Below the pieces are notes generated by a model, which worked only from the letters and a program-made list of their open reading frames with translations, was not told the DNA's origin and did not search any database. A stretch of DNA of 64,000 nucleotides, taken from assembly GCA_964419145.1 (NCBI GenBank), contig CAYQOM010000002.1, forward strand, positions 819,117 through 883,116, in the 5' to 3' direction. Below are positions 1-9,368 of the stretch, one piece after another; position 1 is the stretch's first letter; the number at the start of each line of letters is the position of its first letter. Source of the DNA: UBA2336 sp964419145. GTDB taxonomy: Bacteria > Bacteroidota > Bacteroidia > Cytophagales > Cyclobacteriaceae. Both the position numbers and the translations under genes were made by a program.

Positions 1-1
1 G

Positions 2-328
2 AGCATCAGTTATCGCTTTAAACAATACGCAGCCTTCTCATTGACTTATAATATTAATAAGATTGATTTAGCTGAGGGTTATGATGATGCAAATTTAGTC
101 TTACTTGGTCAACGTGTTGATGTTACCTTTACAAAAAGTCTGTTCTGGACCACTTTTACCCAATACAATAGCCAATTTAGAAATTTGAATATTAATTCAC
201 GATTACAGTGGAGATTTAAGCCTGCTTCTGATTTCTTTCTCGTATATACTGAAAATTATTTTCCTGAGAATTTGAAGGTTAAAAATCGTGCTATTGTAGC
301 TAAATTGACATACTGGATTAATTTTTAA
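2..328 (+). CDS. C-terminal end of a DUF5916-type outer-membrane protein (5' truncated by window)
   Basis: The frame is open from base 2 and ends in TAA at 328, so about 108 residues of a longer protein are visible. The tail has the alternating aromatic pattern of outer-membrane beta strands and finishes on an aromatic residue (TYWINF). The stretch containing QWRFKPASDFFLVYTENY resembles the end of the DUF5916 family, whose members usually carry an N-terminal CBM9-like carbohydrate-binding domain and a C-terminal barrel. That N-terminal part lies outside the window. Position immediately before a fucoside cluster on the same strand suggests a role in surface glycan handling, which is inference. 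The family call rests on the C-terminal pattern only. Confidence 0.6.
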   Translation, partial: SISYRFKQYAAFSLTYNINKIDLAEGYDDANLVLLGQRVDVTFTKSLFWTTFTQYNSQFRNLNINSRLQWRFKPASDFFLVYTENYFPENLKVKNRAIVAKLTYWINF

Positions 329-407
329 GGCTATTTGAAACAGACAGTACAGGATGATAATTTAGCTCGCACCTCATTACTTGTAGACATTAAACATATC
401 ATTTGAA

Positions 408-1442
408 ATGGTTATCGACAATAAAAGCTGGCTTAATAAGATTTCCAATCACAATCAATTAGGAGGAATTGAGACATCCGTTATTGATAATGGATGCGGC
501 AGTGGTACAAGGATAGCTTGGATAAATACAGGTTCAGGTCTAAGGTATAAAGTAGTTCTTGACAGAGGGTTAGATATTGCAGATGCTTTTTTTAATAGAT
601 TTAGTTTAGCATGGCTGAGTCATACAGGAGTAACTGCACCACAGCTTTATTCAACTCATGGATTTGATTGGTTGAAGTCATTTAGTGGTGGATTGGTTAC
701 AACATGTGGCTTAACACATATAGGTGCACCTGAGTATGATCAGAATGGTGATAGGGGACTTCATGATAGGATAAGCAATATATCAGCTCAAGTTGATTCG
801 ATTGTACAACCTGACCTAATTAGAAATCAATTTGAGATGAGTATATCGGGTACGATGATACAGTCACAAGTACTTGGCCCTAGTCTTGAGCTAAAGAGAA
901 AAATATCAAGCACTCTTGGTCTATCACAAATCCGTATAGAAGACAAAGTAACTAATATTGGCAACGAACCCGCTCCTTTAATGCTTTTATATCATATAAA
1001 CCTTGGTTGGCCACTTGTTGATGAAGGAGCAAGAATATTTTGGGAAGGGAATTGGACAGCAAGAGAAAATGAAAGCAAAGCATTAATCTTTAAAAATGGT
1101 AATGACTTCAAAAAGTGTAGAACTCCTTTGGAAAGCCACAATGGAAATGGAGAGGAAGCAGCATTTATTGATATAAATGAAAATAGTGATGGAATATGTG
1201 AATGTGGAATTTCTAATCAGTCGATTAAGCTTGAAATATTTATTCGGTTTAAAAAGCACCAACTGCCATGGCTAACAAATTGGCAGCATTGGGGACGGAA
1301 CGAATACGTAACAGCATTAGAACCCTGTACACATCCGCCAATTGGACAAGCAAAGGCAAGAGATGAAGGCACTCTAATAAATTTGCTTCCCTCGGAAACC
1401 TTGCAGTTTGAAATTGAAATTGAAATAAGAGAAATTAGTTAG
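408..1442 (+). CDS. DUF4432 family, aldose 1-epimerase-like protein
   Basis: This 344-residue protein matches DUF4432, a relative of the galactose-mutarotase fold. Recognisable blocks are LDRGLDIADAFF near residue 53, GGLVTTCGLTHIG near residue 95, HDRISN, and a late LEPCTHPP segment. These residues line the sugar site in mutarotase-like folds. It has no signal peptide, so it should act in the cytoplasm, probably on a monosaccharide imported by the porter encoded downstream. It is followed 38 nt later by a cupin gene and then two alpha-L-fucosidases, so L-fucose or a related deoxysugar is the likely substrate. That substrate is inferred from context; DUF4432 members have varied or unknown specificity. 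Confidence 0.75.
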   Translation: MVIDNKSWLNKISNHNQLGGIETSVIDNGCGSGTRIAWINTGSGLRYKVVLDRGLDIADAFFNRFSLAWLSHTGVTAPQLYSTHGFDWLKSFSGGLVTTCGLTHIGAPEYDQNGDRGLHDRISNISAQVDSIVQPDLIRNQFEMSISGTMIQSQVLGPSLELKRKISSTLGLSQIRIEDKVTNIGNEPAPLMLLYHINLGWPLVDEGARIFWEGNWTARENESKALIFKNGNDFKKCRTPLESHNGNGEEAAFIDINENSDGICECGISNQSIKLEIFIRFKKHQLPWLTNWQHWGRNEYVTALEPCTHPPIGQAKARDEGTLINLLPSETLQFEIEIEIREIS

Positions 1443-1480
1443 GTATTTTCTGAACGTAAAATAAATGAAATCTTTTGTAT

Positions 1481-2704
1481 ATGAGTATTACATCTAAGAT
1501 CAAGACTGCGTTTGAAAAGGGAAACGGTATATTAAGACTTACACCAACTTGGGTACCAAGATCTTTTTGTGTTCCAGGAAGGCGAATAAAACTGCATCCG
1601 GATGATTACTATATTCTTGGAGGGATTCGGGGAGGTATAGATGAACGATGGTTAGCATCTACTACTCCTGCCAAAAATGGACCCCTTACTGGCGAGCATG
1701 AAGGAATGAGTTTAGTTGTATTTGAAAATAATGGTAAAAATGAGACATTCTTGCTTGCTGATGCAATTGAAGAGTTAAAAGATAAGCTCATAGGTGGTCG
1801 CTTATGGGATACCTATAAGTCCTGGCCCATGTATTCTAAATTCTTTGATAACATGGGTCCGTTGCCTCATCATGTACACCATAACGATGAAAAGGCGAAA
1901 CTAGTAGGACAATTTGGAAAGCCAGAGGCATACTACTTTCCTCCGCAAATGAATAATCATGGAGGTGATTTTCCTTATACATTTTTTGGTATCACTCCAG
2001 GTACTACAAAAGAGGAAATAAGAGAATGCCTTGTCAATTTTACTAAAGGTGATAATAAAATTACAAACTTTTCTCAAGCCTTTAAGCTGGAACCGGGAAC
2101 TGGGTGGGATGTACCTCCAGGGCTTTTACATGCCCCGGGGAGTTTATGCACATACGAACCTCAGAAGGCGTCAGATGTTTTTGCAATGTATCAGTCTTTG
2201 GTTAATGAAGCTGTCGTTCCAGAGGATCTTCTATGGAATTGCTCACCTGAAGATAGGAAAGGCGATTATGACTACTTGCTTGAAGTTTTGGATTGGGAAC
2301 TAAATATTGATAATAATTTGTATAAAAACAGATTTATGCCACCAATACCTGTGAATGATTCAAAGGAAATGCTAAGTGAGGGCTATAATGAAAAGTGGAT
2401 ATGCTATAAATCTCAATCTTTTAGTGCAAAGGAATTGACAATATTACCAGGGTCTTCTGTTAGAATAAAAGATAGTGCGTGCTATGGCTTCATCATGGTG
2501 CAAGGATACGGACAGTTAAACGGGCTCAAGATAGAGACACCATCATTAATTAGATATGGACAGCACACGTATGACGAATATTTTGTAAGCGAGAAAGCAG
2601 CCAACGAGGGTGTAAGTATTGTTAACCCTTCTGAAAGTGATCCCATAGTAATGTTAAAGCATTTTGGCCCAGGAAATCCTGATTTAAAAATTAGTCGAAA
2701 TTAG
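1481..2704 (+). CDS. Cupin-fold protein, possibly a sugar (phosphate) isomerase
   Basis: I chose the ATG at 1481 over the in-frame TTG two codons upstream. The product has 407 residues and no signal peptide. A histidine cluster, HHVHHND, near residue 130 and a later PPGLLHAPGS near residue 212 have the spacing of the metal-binding strands of a cupin barrel. This arrangement recalls mannose-6-phosphate isomerase-like proteins, although I do not see a full ManA signature. A second, more degenerate beta-rich half follows from about residue 300. It sits between a DUF4432 gene and two fucosidases, so isomerisation or lyxose/fucose interconversion is plausible but unproven. The exact reaction is not assigned. 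Confidence 0.55.
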   Translation: MSITSKIKTAFEKGNGILRLTPTWVPRSFCVPGRRIKLHPDDYYILGGIRGGIDERWLASTTPAKNGPLTGEHEGMSLVVFENNGKNETFLLADAIEELKDKLIGGRLWDTYKSWPMYSKFFDNMGPLPHHVHHNDEKAKLVGQFGKPEAYYFPPQMNNHGGDFPYTFFGITPGTTKEEIRECLVNFTKGDNKITNFSQAFKLEPGTGWDVPPGLLHAPGSLCTYEPQKASDVFAMYQSLVNEAVVPEDLLWNCSPEDRKGDYDYLLEVLDWELNIDNNLYKNRFMPPIPVNDSKEMLSEGYNEKWICYKSQSFSAKELTILPGSSVRIKDSACYGFIMVQGYGQLNGLKIETPSLIRYGQHTYDEYFVSEKAANEGVSIVNPSESDPIVMLKHFGPGNPDLKISRN

Positions 2705-2758
2705 TCGAGATCTTTATTAAGGAATCAGATACCTCAATAGTATCAGGATACTACAGGA

Positions 2759-2788
2759 TTGTTTTTAAGTTGGGGTAATCTATTTTTA
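2759..2788 (+). promoter_or_regulatory. Candidate promoter for the fucosidase genes
   Basis: TTG at 2759-2761 is followed 19 nt later by TATTTTTA at 2781-2788. This is one mismatch from the Bacteroidota -7 element TAnnTTTG at the normal spacing from a -33 TTG. It lies in the 116-nt gap between the cupin and the first fucosidase gene, so the fucosidases may have their own start site in addition to readthrough. Confidence 0.3.
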
Positions 2789-2820
2789 GTAATCCAAACA
2801 CTTTAAAAAAAATTAAATCG

Positions 2821-4590
2821 ATGAAACTATCATTGAAGCAAAATTTCATTGCTTATTGGATTATAATCTTTCTATTTATTGGTTGTGCCGATAAGCAAGC
2901 AAAGAATGAAAGTGAAATGCCAAATAGCAAGCATCTCACCACGTCACCCGACCAGCCTAAGCGTCCTGAAAATTTCCAACCATTTAGGTATAAATACTCT
3001 ATAGTTGAGTTGAATAAACGATTCACTGAGGATATACTAAAGCGAGGAAGCGAAGAATTGAAGAAGTTATCTGAAGTTAACGCTAAAGGACCATATAAGC
3101 CAACAATCGAGTCGTTGGGTAGTCACCCAATGCCTGAATGGTTTCAAGACGCTAAGTTAGGGATATTTTTGGATTGGGGACCTTGGTCTGCCGCAGGGTA
3201 TGCACCGAAAAAAGGGGCGGAGGCTAGTACTGGTGGATCATATCCTGATTGGTATGAATTTTTGATGGATTATTTATACAAAGAATATCATGATGAAGTG
3301 TTTGGAGCCGACTTTAGAAGAGATGATTTATTACCAATGTTAACTGGTTCAAATTTTGACGCTGAGGAATACGTACAACTCACCATAGATGCGGGAGCTC
3401 GGTATCTTGTTCCATTCTCTAAACATCATGGTGGCTGGACTATGTGGGAGTCGTCTTATACTAAGAGAAATGCAGTTGAAATGGGGCCAGGGCGTGATAT
3501 TTATAAAGAACTTGCTGAGGCATCTAAAAAAAATAATATCAAACTTGGATTCTATTTTTCTGTTTCAGAATGGGAATATCCGGTTATTGTTGAACAACCG
3601 GTTACGCAATGGGCTCCTGTTAAAAACATTGCAATCTTTCAAGATGAGCTTGGACAAATACCACGTGGAAAGCCTTTAACAACTTATTTTCCTGCAGTTC
3701 ATGACAGGATGATTTCGGGCAAAATTCCTGTTCGGGATTATTTTGCAGACTACATGATGCCTTCGTTTAAAGAAGCTATCGACAAGTTTGATCCTGACTT
3801 AGTCTGGTATGATGGAGGATGGGGAAGTCCAGTGTCTGTTAGTAGAGCTGCTGAATTGTCTGCATATTTTTATAATCAAGCAAATAACCGTAAGGAAGTA
3901 GTTATAAATAATAGGGCTGGCAGTACCATGACTGATGAAGAACTGAGTCAATTTATGGAATACATGAAGAGTGGCGAACAGGAAAAGGCAATGCAACTAT
4001 ACCTTAACTCTGCGAGACTAGGTGATTATGGAACCCCTGAGTATACAATAGGAGAAGTTGATATTACTAAGAAATGGGAGGTTTGCAGATCAATTAGCCC
4101 TGCATTTGGTTACAATTGGCAAGATGATGAAGAGAGTTCACAGAGTAGCGAAGATTTAATTAAGATGTTTATCAAAATAGTAGCCGAGAATGGTAATTTA
4201 CTTCTAGTGATTAATCCGGATGGTTCAGGTAAACTTTCTGAAATACAAAAAAATAGACTTAAAGAGCTAGGACTGTGGCTTAAGATTAATGGTGAGGGTA
4301 TTTATTCAACGCGTCCATGGATAAGGCAACAAGATGGTGATCTTTTCTTTACTAGTAGCAAGGAAGGGAAATATGTCTATGCACATTTGACATCATGGCC
4401 AGGAGAAAAGCTAACTATAAATGGGATAACTCCAAGCAGTGATTCAAAGATAACTATGTTGGGATTCGATGATAGCTTAGTCTGGAATCAAAGTGAAGCA
4501 GGTGTAGTTATCACGCTTCCCGAAACTTTACAGGTAGAATCCAACCGTCCAACAAAATATGCTTGGGTAATAAAAGTACAAATAAAATAG
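2821..4590 (+). CDS. Alpha-L-fucosidase, GH29, predicted lipoprotein
   Basis: This 589-residue protein starts with a lipoprotein signal: a basic start, a hydrophobic run and a lipobox ending at Cys22 (LFIGC). It is therefore likely anchored in the outer or inner membrane. The GH29 catalytic domain begins near residue 100 with WFQDAKLGIFLDWGPWS, followed by FSKHHGGWTMW and the nucleophile block LVWYDGGWG, in which Asp331 is the expected nucleophile. GH29 enzymes release terminal alpha-linked L-fucose with retention of configuration. The second gene, 22 nt downstream, is a close paralog with a different export signal. Length fits the family. Linkage preference cannot be read from sequence. Confidence 0.9.
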   Translation: MKLSLKQNFIAYWIIIFLFIGCADKQAKNESEMPNSKHLTTSPDQPKRPENFQPFRYKYSIVELNKRFTEDILKRGSEELKKLSEVNAKGPYKPTIESLGSHPMPEWFQDAKLGIFLDWGPWSAAGYAPKKGAEASTGGSYPDWYEFLMDYLYKEYHDEVFGADFRRDDLLPMLTGSNFDAEEYVQLTIDAGARYLVPFSKHHGGWTMWESSYTKRNAVEMGPGRDIYKELAEASKKNNIKLGFYFSVSEWEYPVIVEQPVTQWAPVKNIAIFQDELGQIPRGKPLTTYFPAVHDRMISGKIPVRDYFADYMMPSFKEAIDKFDPDLVWYDGGWGSPVSVSRAAELSAYFYNQANNRKEVVINNRAGSTMTDEELSQFMEYMKSGEQEKAMQLYLNSARLGDYGTPEYTIGEVDITKKWEVCRSISPAFGYNWQDDEESSQSSEDLIKMFIKIVAENGNLLLVINPDGSGKLSEIQKNRLKELGLWLKINGEGIYSTRPWIRQQDGDLFFTSSKEGKYVYAHLTSWPGEKLTINGITPSSDSKITMLGFDDSLVWNQSEAGVVITLPETLQVESNRPTKYAWVIKVQIK

Positions 4591-4612
4591 TAAGATTTTA
4601 AATTCATTAACT

Positions 4613-6328
4613 ATGTGCAAGATTCAAACTTTTCTCACCATAGCTTGTTATATTGTACTTGTAACAACTTCTGTTGTCGCACAAGAACAACCAAAGCGAC
4701 CTTCAGACTTTAAGCCATTCCATTATAAGTATTCAACACTTGAGCTTTACGAAAAATTTTCGGCAGATATGATGAAAAGGGCTGCCGATGATGTTAAAAA
4801 ATTGATTGAAGTAAATGAAAAGGGTAAGTATAAACCAAATCCTGAGTCACTTGCTAATCATAAAATACCAGATTGGTTTCGTGATGCGAAGCTAGGCATA
4901 TTTTTTGATTGGGGACCATGGTCTGTACCAGGGTATGCAGTTCCGAGAGATCCTAATCTTGGCACAGGTGGATCTTATCCTGATTGGTATGAATTTCTTA
5001 TGGATTACTCCTATAAATCGTATCATGATACTGTTTGGGGCCCTGATTTTCGAAGAGATGATTTTTTACCATTACTAACTGGTGAACAGCTTAACGCTGA
5101 TGAGTACGCTGATTTAGCTGTTCGGTCAGGAGCAAAATATTTTGTTCCATTTAGTCGTCATCATGCAGGCTGGACAATGTGGGAATCAAGCTATACATTT
5201 AGAAATGCAAAAGAAATGGGGCCTAAACGTGATATTAAAATGGAATTGGCTCAAGCCGTGCGCAAAAGAGGGCTCAAGTTTGCTTTGTATTTCTCAATTG
5301 CTGAATGGGAATATCCGGTAATTGTAGATAAACGTATAAGCCAATGGGATCCGACACCAAATCTTGCGATTTTTCATGACGGCATGGCTATACTTCCACG
5401 ACCAATCCCATATGCAAGTTATTTTCCTGCAGTGCATGATAGAATGATTTCAGGTAAAATTCCGGTTCGTGACTATTATGCTGATTACATGATGCCTTTA
5501 TTTAAGGAAGCTGTTGACAAATTTGACCCTGATATTGTGTGGTATGATGGAGGTTGGGGGGTACCAGTTTCTGTAAGCAGAGCGGCTGAATTGTCGGCAT
5601 ATTTTTACAATCAGGCAGAAGGCAGAAAGGAAGTTGTAATAAATAATCGAGCTGGTAGCGCGCTTTCAGCTGAAGAAATGGCCGAACTACGAAGGCTCCG
5701 TGAATCAGGTGATCATGATGCAGCAACTGAAAGAACTTTAAGAAATCGACAATTAGGAGATTATACTACTCCTGAGTACCATATTGGAAAAATTGATCCC
5801 TCGATCAATTGGGAAGTTTGTAGATCAATTAGTCCTGCATTTGGTTACAATTGGACTGATAACGAATCAAACTCATTATCGAGCTTTGAACTTATTAAAA
5901 TGTTCATAGAAATTGTTTCAGGAAACGGAAACCTATTGTTGGTAATTAACCCAGATGGAAAAGGGAAATTATCAGAAATTCAACGTAAACGACTACTAGA
6001 CTTAGGGGATTGGTTAAGAATTAACGGTGAAGGAATTTATTCTACAAGACCATGGGTAAAACAAGTTGATGGTAATCAATACTTTACACAGAGTAAGGAT
6101 GGAAAGTATATCTATGTTCATTTTGTTGAATTGCCAGGTGAAAGTGCAGTGATAAAAGATTTAACAGCATTAAAGGGCTCAAAGGCAAGTTTGCTTGGTT
6201 ACAAAGGTCAACTAAAATGGAACCAGTCAGGCAGTAATTTAGAATTGAACTTTCCTGAAAGTTTGCGTAATGAATTTTCAAAGACGTCTCCATATGCATG
6301 GGTACTTAAGATTCAAGTAAAGAAATAA
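4613..6328 (+). CDS. Alpha-L-fucosidase, GH29, secreted paralog
   Basis: This 571-residue GH29 enzyme is collinear with the preceding fucosidase over its whole length. Shared blocks include WFRDAKLGIFFDWGPWS, FSRHHAGWTMW, VHDRMISGKIPVRDY, the nucleophile block IVWYDGGWG with Asp312, and ISPAFGYNW. Unlike its neighbour it has a type I signal peptide with cleavage expected after VVA near residue 23 and no lipobox cysteine, so it is probably soluble in the periplasm. The pair look like an old tandem duplication that split into anchored and soluble forms. Release of L-fucose for the downstream sugar porter is the simplest role. Confidence 0.9.
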   Translation: MCKIQTFLTIACYIVLVTTSVVAQEQPKRPSDFKPFHYKYSTLELYEKFSADMMKRAADDVKKLIEVNEKGKYKPNPESLANHKIPDWFRDAKLGIFFDWGPWSVPGYAVPRDPNLGTGGSYPDWYEFLMDYSYKSYHDTVWGPDFRRDDFLPLLTGEQLNADEYADLAVRSGAKYFVPFSRHHAGWTMWESSYTFRNAKEMGPKRDIKMELAQAVRKRGLKFALYFSIAEWEYPVIVDKRISQWDPTPNLAIFHDGMAILPRPIPYASYFPAVHDRMISGKIPVRDYYADYMMPLFKEAVDKFDPDIVWYDGGWGVPVSVSRAAELSAYFYNQAEGRKEVVINNRAGSALSAEEMAELRRLRESGDHDAATERTLRNRQLGDYTTPEYHIGKIDPSINWEVCRSISPAFGYNWTDNESNSLSSFELIKMFIEIVSGNGNLLLVINPDGKGKLSEIQRKRLLDLGDWLRINGEGIYSTRPWVKQVDGNQYFTQSKDGKYIYVHFVELPGESAVIKDLTALKGSKASLLGYKGQLKWNQSGSNLELNFPESLRNEFSKTSPYAWVLKIQVKK

Positions 6329-6360
6329 ACAACCGAACCCTAATCTAAAATTTCCAACCC

Positions 6361-7767
6361 TTGAATCAACCGTCTATTCGTTATAATAAACTATTTCTTT
6401 GGCTTGTAAGTCTTACAGCCGCTATGGGTGGCTTCCTTTTTGGTTATGATTGGGTTGTTATTGGTGGAGCAAAACCCTTTTATGAGCCATTTTTTGGACT
6501 TGAGTCTGCAACCCAAAAGGGTTGGGGCACAAGTTCAGCACTAATAGGATGCATGGCAGGGGCAATACTATGCGTCATGTTGGCAGATAGATATGGTAGA
6601 AAAAAACTGCTATTATTTGCCGGACTACTATTTACGATATCCGCAATTGGGACTGCCCTTGTTAATTCATTCTTTGGGTTTAATTTTTACCGCATTGTTG
6701 GTGGTGTAGCTATGGGGATAGCTCTTAATCTTTCCCCAATGTATATAGCAGAAATTGCTCCACCTGAAAAGCGTGGAATGTATGTATCTATAAACCAATT
6801 GTTAATAATGATTGGTGTTCTTATGGCACAAGTCGTCAACTGGCAGATTTCTCTATTGGATACTGACTTGATTGATAATGCCTCTTCGGCCATTATTGCA
6901 CAAAGCTGGAGTGGTTTGTATGGCTGGCGATGGATGTTTGGTGTTGAAGCAATTCCTGCTTTTATTTTCTTTTTATTGATGTTTTTTGTCCCTGAGAGTG
7001 TTAGATGGCTGGTTAAGAATAATCACATTGACCGAGCACAAAGAATACTTGAGAAAATAGGAGGACAAGAATATGCAAGAAACCAAATTGATGAAGTAAA
7101 ATCAACAGTATCACTTGATGATATCTCACATGTTGATTTTAAGAAACTTCTGAATCCAAATATTTTGAAATTTATCGGCTTAGGTGTTTTCCTGGCATTT
7201 CTACAACAATGGAGCGGACTGAATGTAATTATTTATTACGCTTCTGATATTTTTCAAGCTGCTGGCTACAATTTGAAACAGATGATGTTAAATATTGTAG
7301 TAATTGGTTCTGTCATGGTCGTAGCAGTGATTATTACCATGCTTACAGTCGATCGTCTTGGCAGAAAAAAACTTATGTTATTTGGAACAATCTCGATGGC
7401 TATAGTCTATGCATTTATTGGATTCTCATTTTATCATAACTATACTGGTGTTGTGGTAGTGTTGCTTGTTCTTGCCAATGTATTATTCTATTCAATAACG
7501 CTTGCACCATTATTATGGGTTATTCTTTCTGAGATATTTCCAAATCGGATTCGCGGAGCAGCAATGTCGATAGCAGCTCTAGCGCATTGGATAGGTAATT
7601 TTTCTCTTACATTTACATTTCCAACAATTAAGGAAAACTTAGGTTGGGCCAATAATTTCTGGTTGTATGGTATAATTTGTGCATTTGGTTTTATTGTATT
7701 ACTTCTCTACTTACCGGAAACAAAAGGAAAAACACTTGAGCAAATTGAGAAAGAACTAATTCGTTGA
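6361..7767 (+). CDS. MFS sugar porter (sugar:H+ symporter family)
   Basis: The 468-residue protein carries the sugar-porter motifs in order: GGFLFGYDW in TM1, DRYGRKK in loop 2-3, PESVRWL, QQWSGLNVIIYYA in TM7, VDRLGRKK in loop 8-9 and PETKGKTLE at the end. Twelve transmembrane segments are visible. The start is TTG at 6361; no ATG occurs before TM1 and the N-terminal sequence fits the family from that codon. This family imports hexoses or pentoses across the inner membrane with protons. Its place after two fucosidases suggests L-fucose or a fucose-containing sugar as cargo, although dedicated fucose permeases usually belong to another MFS branch (FucP). The substrate is inferred. Confidence 0.85.
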   Translation: MNQPSIRYNKLFLWLVSLTAAMGGFLFGYDWVVIGGAKPFYEPFFGLESATQKGWGTSSALIGCMAGAILCVMLADRYGRKKLLLFAGLLFTISAIGTALVNSFFGFNFYRIVGGVAMGIALNLSPMYIAEIAPPEKRGMYVSINQLLIMIGVLMAQVVNWQISLLDTDLIDNASSAIIAQSWSGLYGWRWMFGVEAIPAFIFFLLMFFVPESVRWLVKNNHIDRAQRILEKIGGQEYARNQIDEVKSTVSLDDISHVDFKKLLNPNILKFIGLGVFLAFLQQWSGLNVIIYYASDIFQAAGYNLKQMMLNIVVIGSVMVVAVIITMLTVDRLGRKKLMLFGTISMAIVYAFIGFSFYHNYTGVVVVLLVLANVLFYSITLAPLLWVILSEIFPNRIRGAAMSIAALAHWIGNFSLTFTFPTIKENLGWANNFWLYGIICAFGFIVLLLYLPETKGKTLEQIEKELIR

Positions 7768-7853
7768 TTGGCAGTTTGACTAATAAAAGTAGCGTCAATT
7801 ATTGTATAATGAATAGGTTTTGATCCAGTTGGTTATTTTCCAAACTTCATTTA

Positions 7854-8273
7854 TCATGAATATACACCATATTCAATGCGTCCTAACACCTCCTTAACCA
7901 TCTCCATGCCAATGAAATTTTTCATCATTTCATGCGGAGTTTTACCATTAAGCTGTGTAATAGGAACCTTTAGCCACGCTTTGAAATTTTCTTCGTTCCC
8001 ATCAAAAACATCAAGGCCATAATTCCATAATTCATAATACTTAACCAGTCTCTCGGAGGCCTTAGTACTTAACAGGTCGTTTCGCTTTTTACTTTTAAGA
8101 TAACGGACGCTCACCCCAAGTATCATGGCCATTTCAGCATGAGAGAGTCCAGTCTTCTTTTGGATAGAAACATACACTTTTGCTGGCAGTCCTTTGTCAA
8201 CAGCTTCAAAAAGTTCTAATGGTGAATACCCTTCAATTATCTTACTGTAATCTATCGCTTTACCACGCTTCAT
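7854..8273 (-). CDS. Xre/MbcA/ParS-type antitoxin without a visible toxin
   Basis: This 139-residue cytoplasmic protein has a short helix-turn-helix region near residues 40-65 (GLSHAEMAMILGVS) and a C-terminal DUF2384-like toxin-binding domain near residues 85-138. The latter shows the typical pattern of a conserved W, NGKTPHEMM, an IGMEMV segment and a final RIEYGVYS. In RES-Xre systems such an antitoxin is normally followed at once by a RES-domain toxin gene. Here the downstream side is 86 nt of non-coding DNA and then the convergent sugar porter gene, so no toxin is present. It follows the integrase gene by 27 nt and may be co-transcribed with it. It may be a solitary regulator. Confidence 0.75.
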   Translation of the reverse strand: MKRGKAIDYSKIIEGYSPLELFEAVDKGLPAKVYVSIQKKTGLSHAEMAMILGVSVRYLKSKKRNDLLSTKASERLVKYYELWNYGLDVFDGNEENFKAWLKVPITQLNGKTPHEMMKNFIGMEMVKEVLGRIEYGVYS

Positions 8274-8300
8274 ATCCGCTTGACATTTAATTAAAGCTAA

Positions 8301-9368
8301 TCAAAACCGCTTCATCCGCATAAAATAGTTCTTATCAATGGCTTTCTGTGCATACATCATGGTTGTTCTCATATCCGCATGCCTCAGGGTTTTTTGAATG
8401 AGTTCCATCGGTATGTTCTTCTCATACATAAGCTGACCAGCGGTATGCCGTAAACTATGCGGACTATATTTTCCCTTCACTCGGAGTTTTTTGAAATACC
8501 TCCGAATAAGTGAATCCAGTTCCTGACGCGTAAGTTTTGGAAATACTTTTCCACGCTTAATCTTAGATTTTTTCAGGTAAATCATCAATTCTTTGCGGGC
8601 TATCGATGAGAGCTTGATGGTATCCTTGGATTTTTCGCTTTTGCCCTTACTCCAAACCAGGATTTTGCCTTGCGATAACTTGATGTCTCCAACATTCAAG
8701 CGCAGTACCTCCATGGATCGCAAACCATTCCATGCCATGAGTGCCAGAATGGCTTTATCGCGGGGAGTTTTCGCTAACTTTAATAACCGCTTCCGTTGAC
8801 TCTCAGATAAGCTATCCTTATGATAGGTACCTGATATGCTGCGGGGGATAATTACTTTAATGGCAGCAATTTCTCGAAGGGATTGCACACTGATTTTTTT
8901 CAATCCTGACTTAACCATTCGTTGCTCACGAGATAAATCCCTGGAATCAAGAGCTTGATACATCAACGCCCATTCACAAAAAGCCTTCAAAACAGATTTA
9001 TATAGCCTCTTGGTATAATCGGAAAGGGTAGGGGCCAGAATGTACTTATTGGCAGTTCGTTTATTAATCCTGGTGACATCATCTTTGATTGCAAGGAAAT
9101 ATCCATTCAGCACAGTAGCGTAAATACTTAGGGTACCCTTTGATCGAAACCTGTCCTGATTGGAAATCAAAAACAATTTGACGAACAGGTTAGAAACCGG
9201 GAGCTTCGTCTCGTGCAAGTCATTAATCAGGTAGGTGAACTTACGGCCCGCCAGAAAATTAAGGAATCGATTTAAGATCGATCTGAGTGCTGGCCAAAGT
9301 TCGAATTGCTGGATTACAAAAATAATTTGCAAAACCAACCTTCTGCTAATCAGGAATCGCTTCTTCAT
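8301..9368 (-). CDS. Tyrosine recombinase / phage-type integrase
   Basis: The 355-residue protein has an N-terminal SAM-like core-binding domain (about residues 58-140) and a C-terminal catalytic domain. All catalytic positions are visible: Arg217 in NGLRSMEVLRL, Lys241/243 in the beta hairpin, the HSLRH box with His304 and Arg307, His330 in LRHADMRTT and the nucleophile Tyr339. It should therefore be active in site-specific strand exchange. The first 40 residues are unusually hydrophobic and atypical, so the true start may lie later, at one of several TTG/CTG codons. The annotated 5' end overlaps the divergent double-HigA gene by 63 nt. The gene stands at the boundary between AT-rich DNA and the GC-richer backbone, as expected for an island integrase. 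Confidence 0.85.
   Translation of the reverse strand: MKKRFLISRRLVLQIIFVIQQFELWPALRSILNRFLNFLAGRKFTYLINDLHETKLPVSNLFVKLFLISNQDRFRSKGTLSIYATVLNGYFLAIKDDVTRINKRTANKYILAPTLSDYTKRLYKSVLKAFCEWALMYQALDSRDLSREQRMVKSGLKKISVQSLREIAAIKVIIPRSISGTYHKDSLSESQRKRLLKLAKTPRDKAILALMAWNGLRSMEVLRLNVGDIKLSQGKILVWSKGKSEKSKDTIKLSSIARKELMIYLKKSKIKRGKVFPKLTRQELDSLIRRYFKKLRVKGKYSPHSLRHTAGQLMYEKNIPMELIQKTLRHADMRTTMMYAQKAIDKNYFMRMKRF

Noticed and set aside
2739..2760. Hairpin AGTATC-AG-GATACT as a terminator after the cupin gene
   Set aside because: The loop of two bases is too short and no T-run follows.
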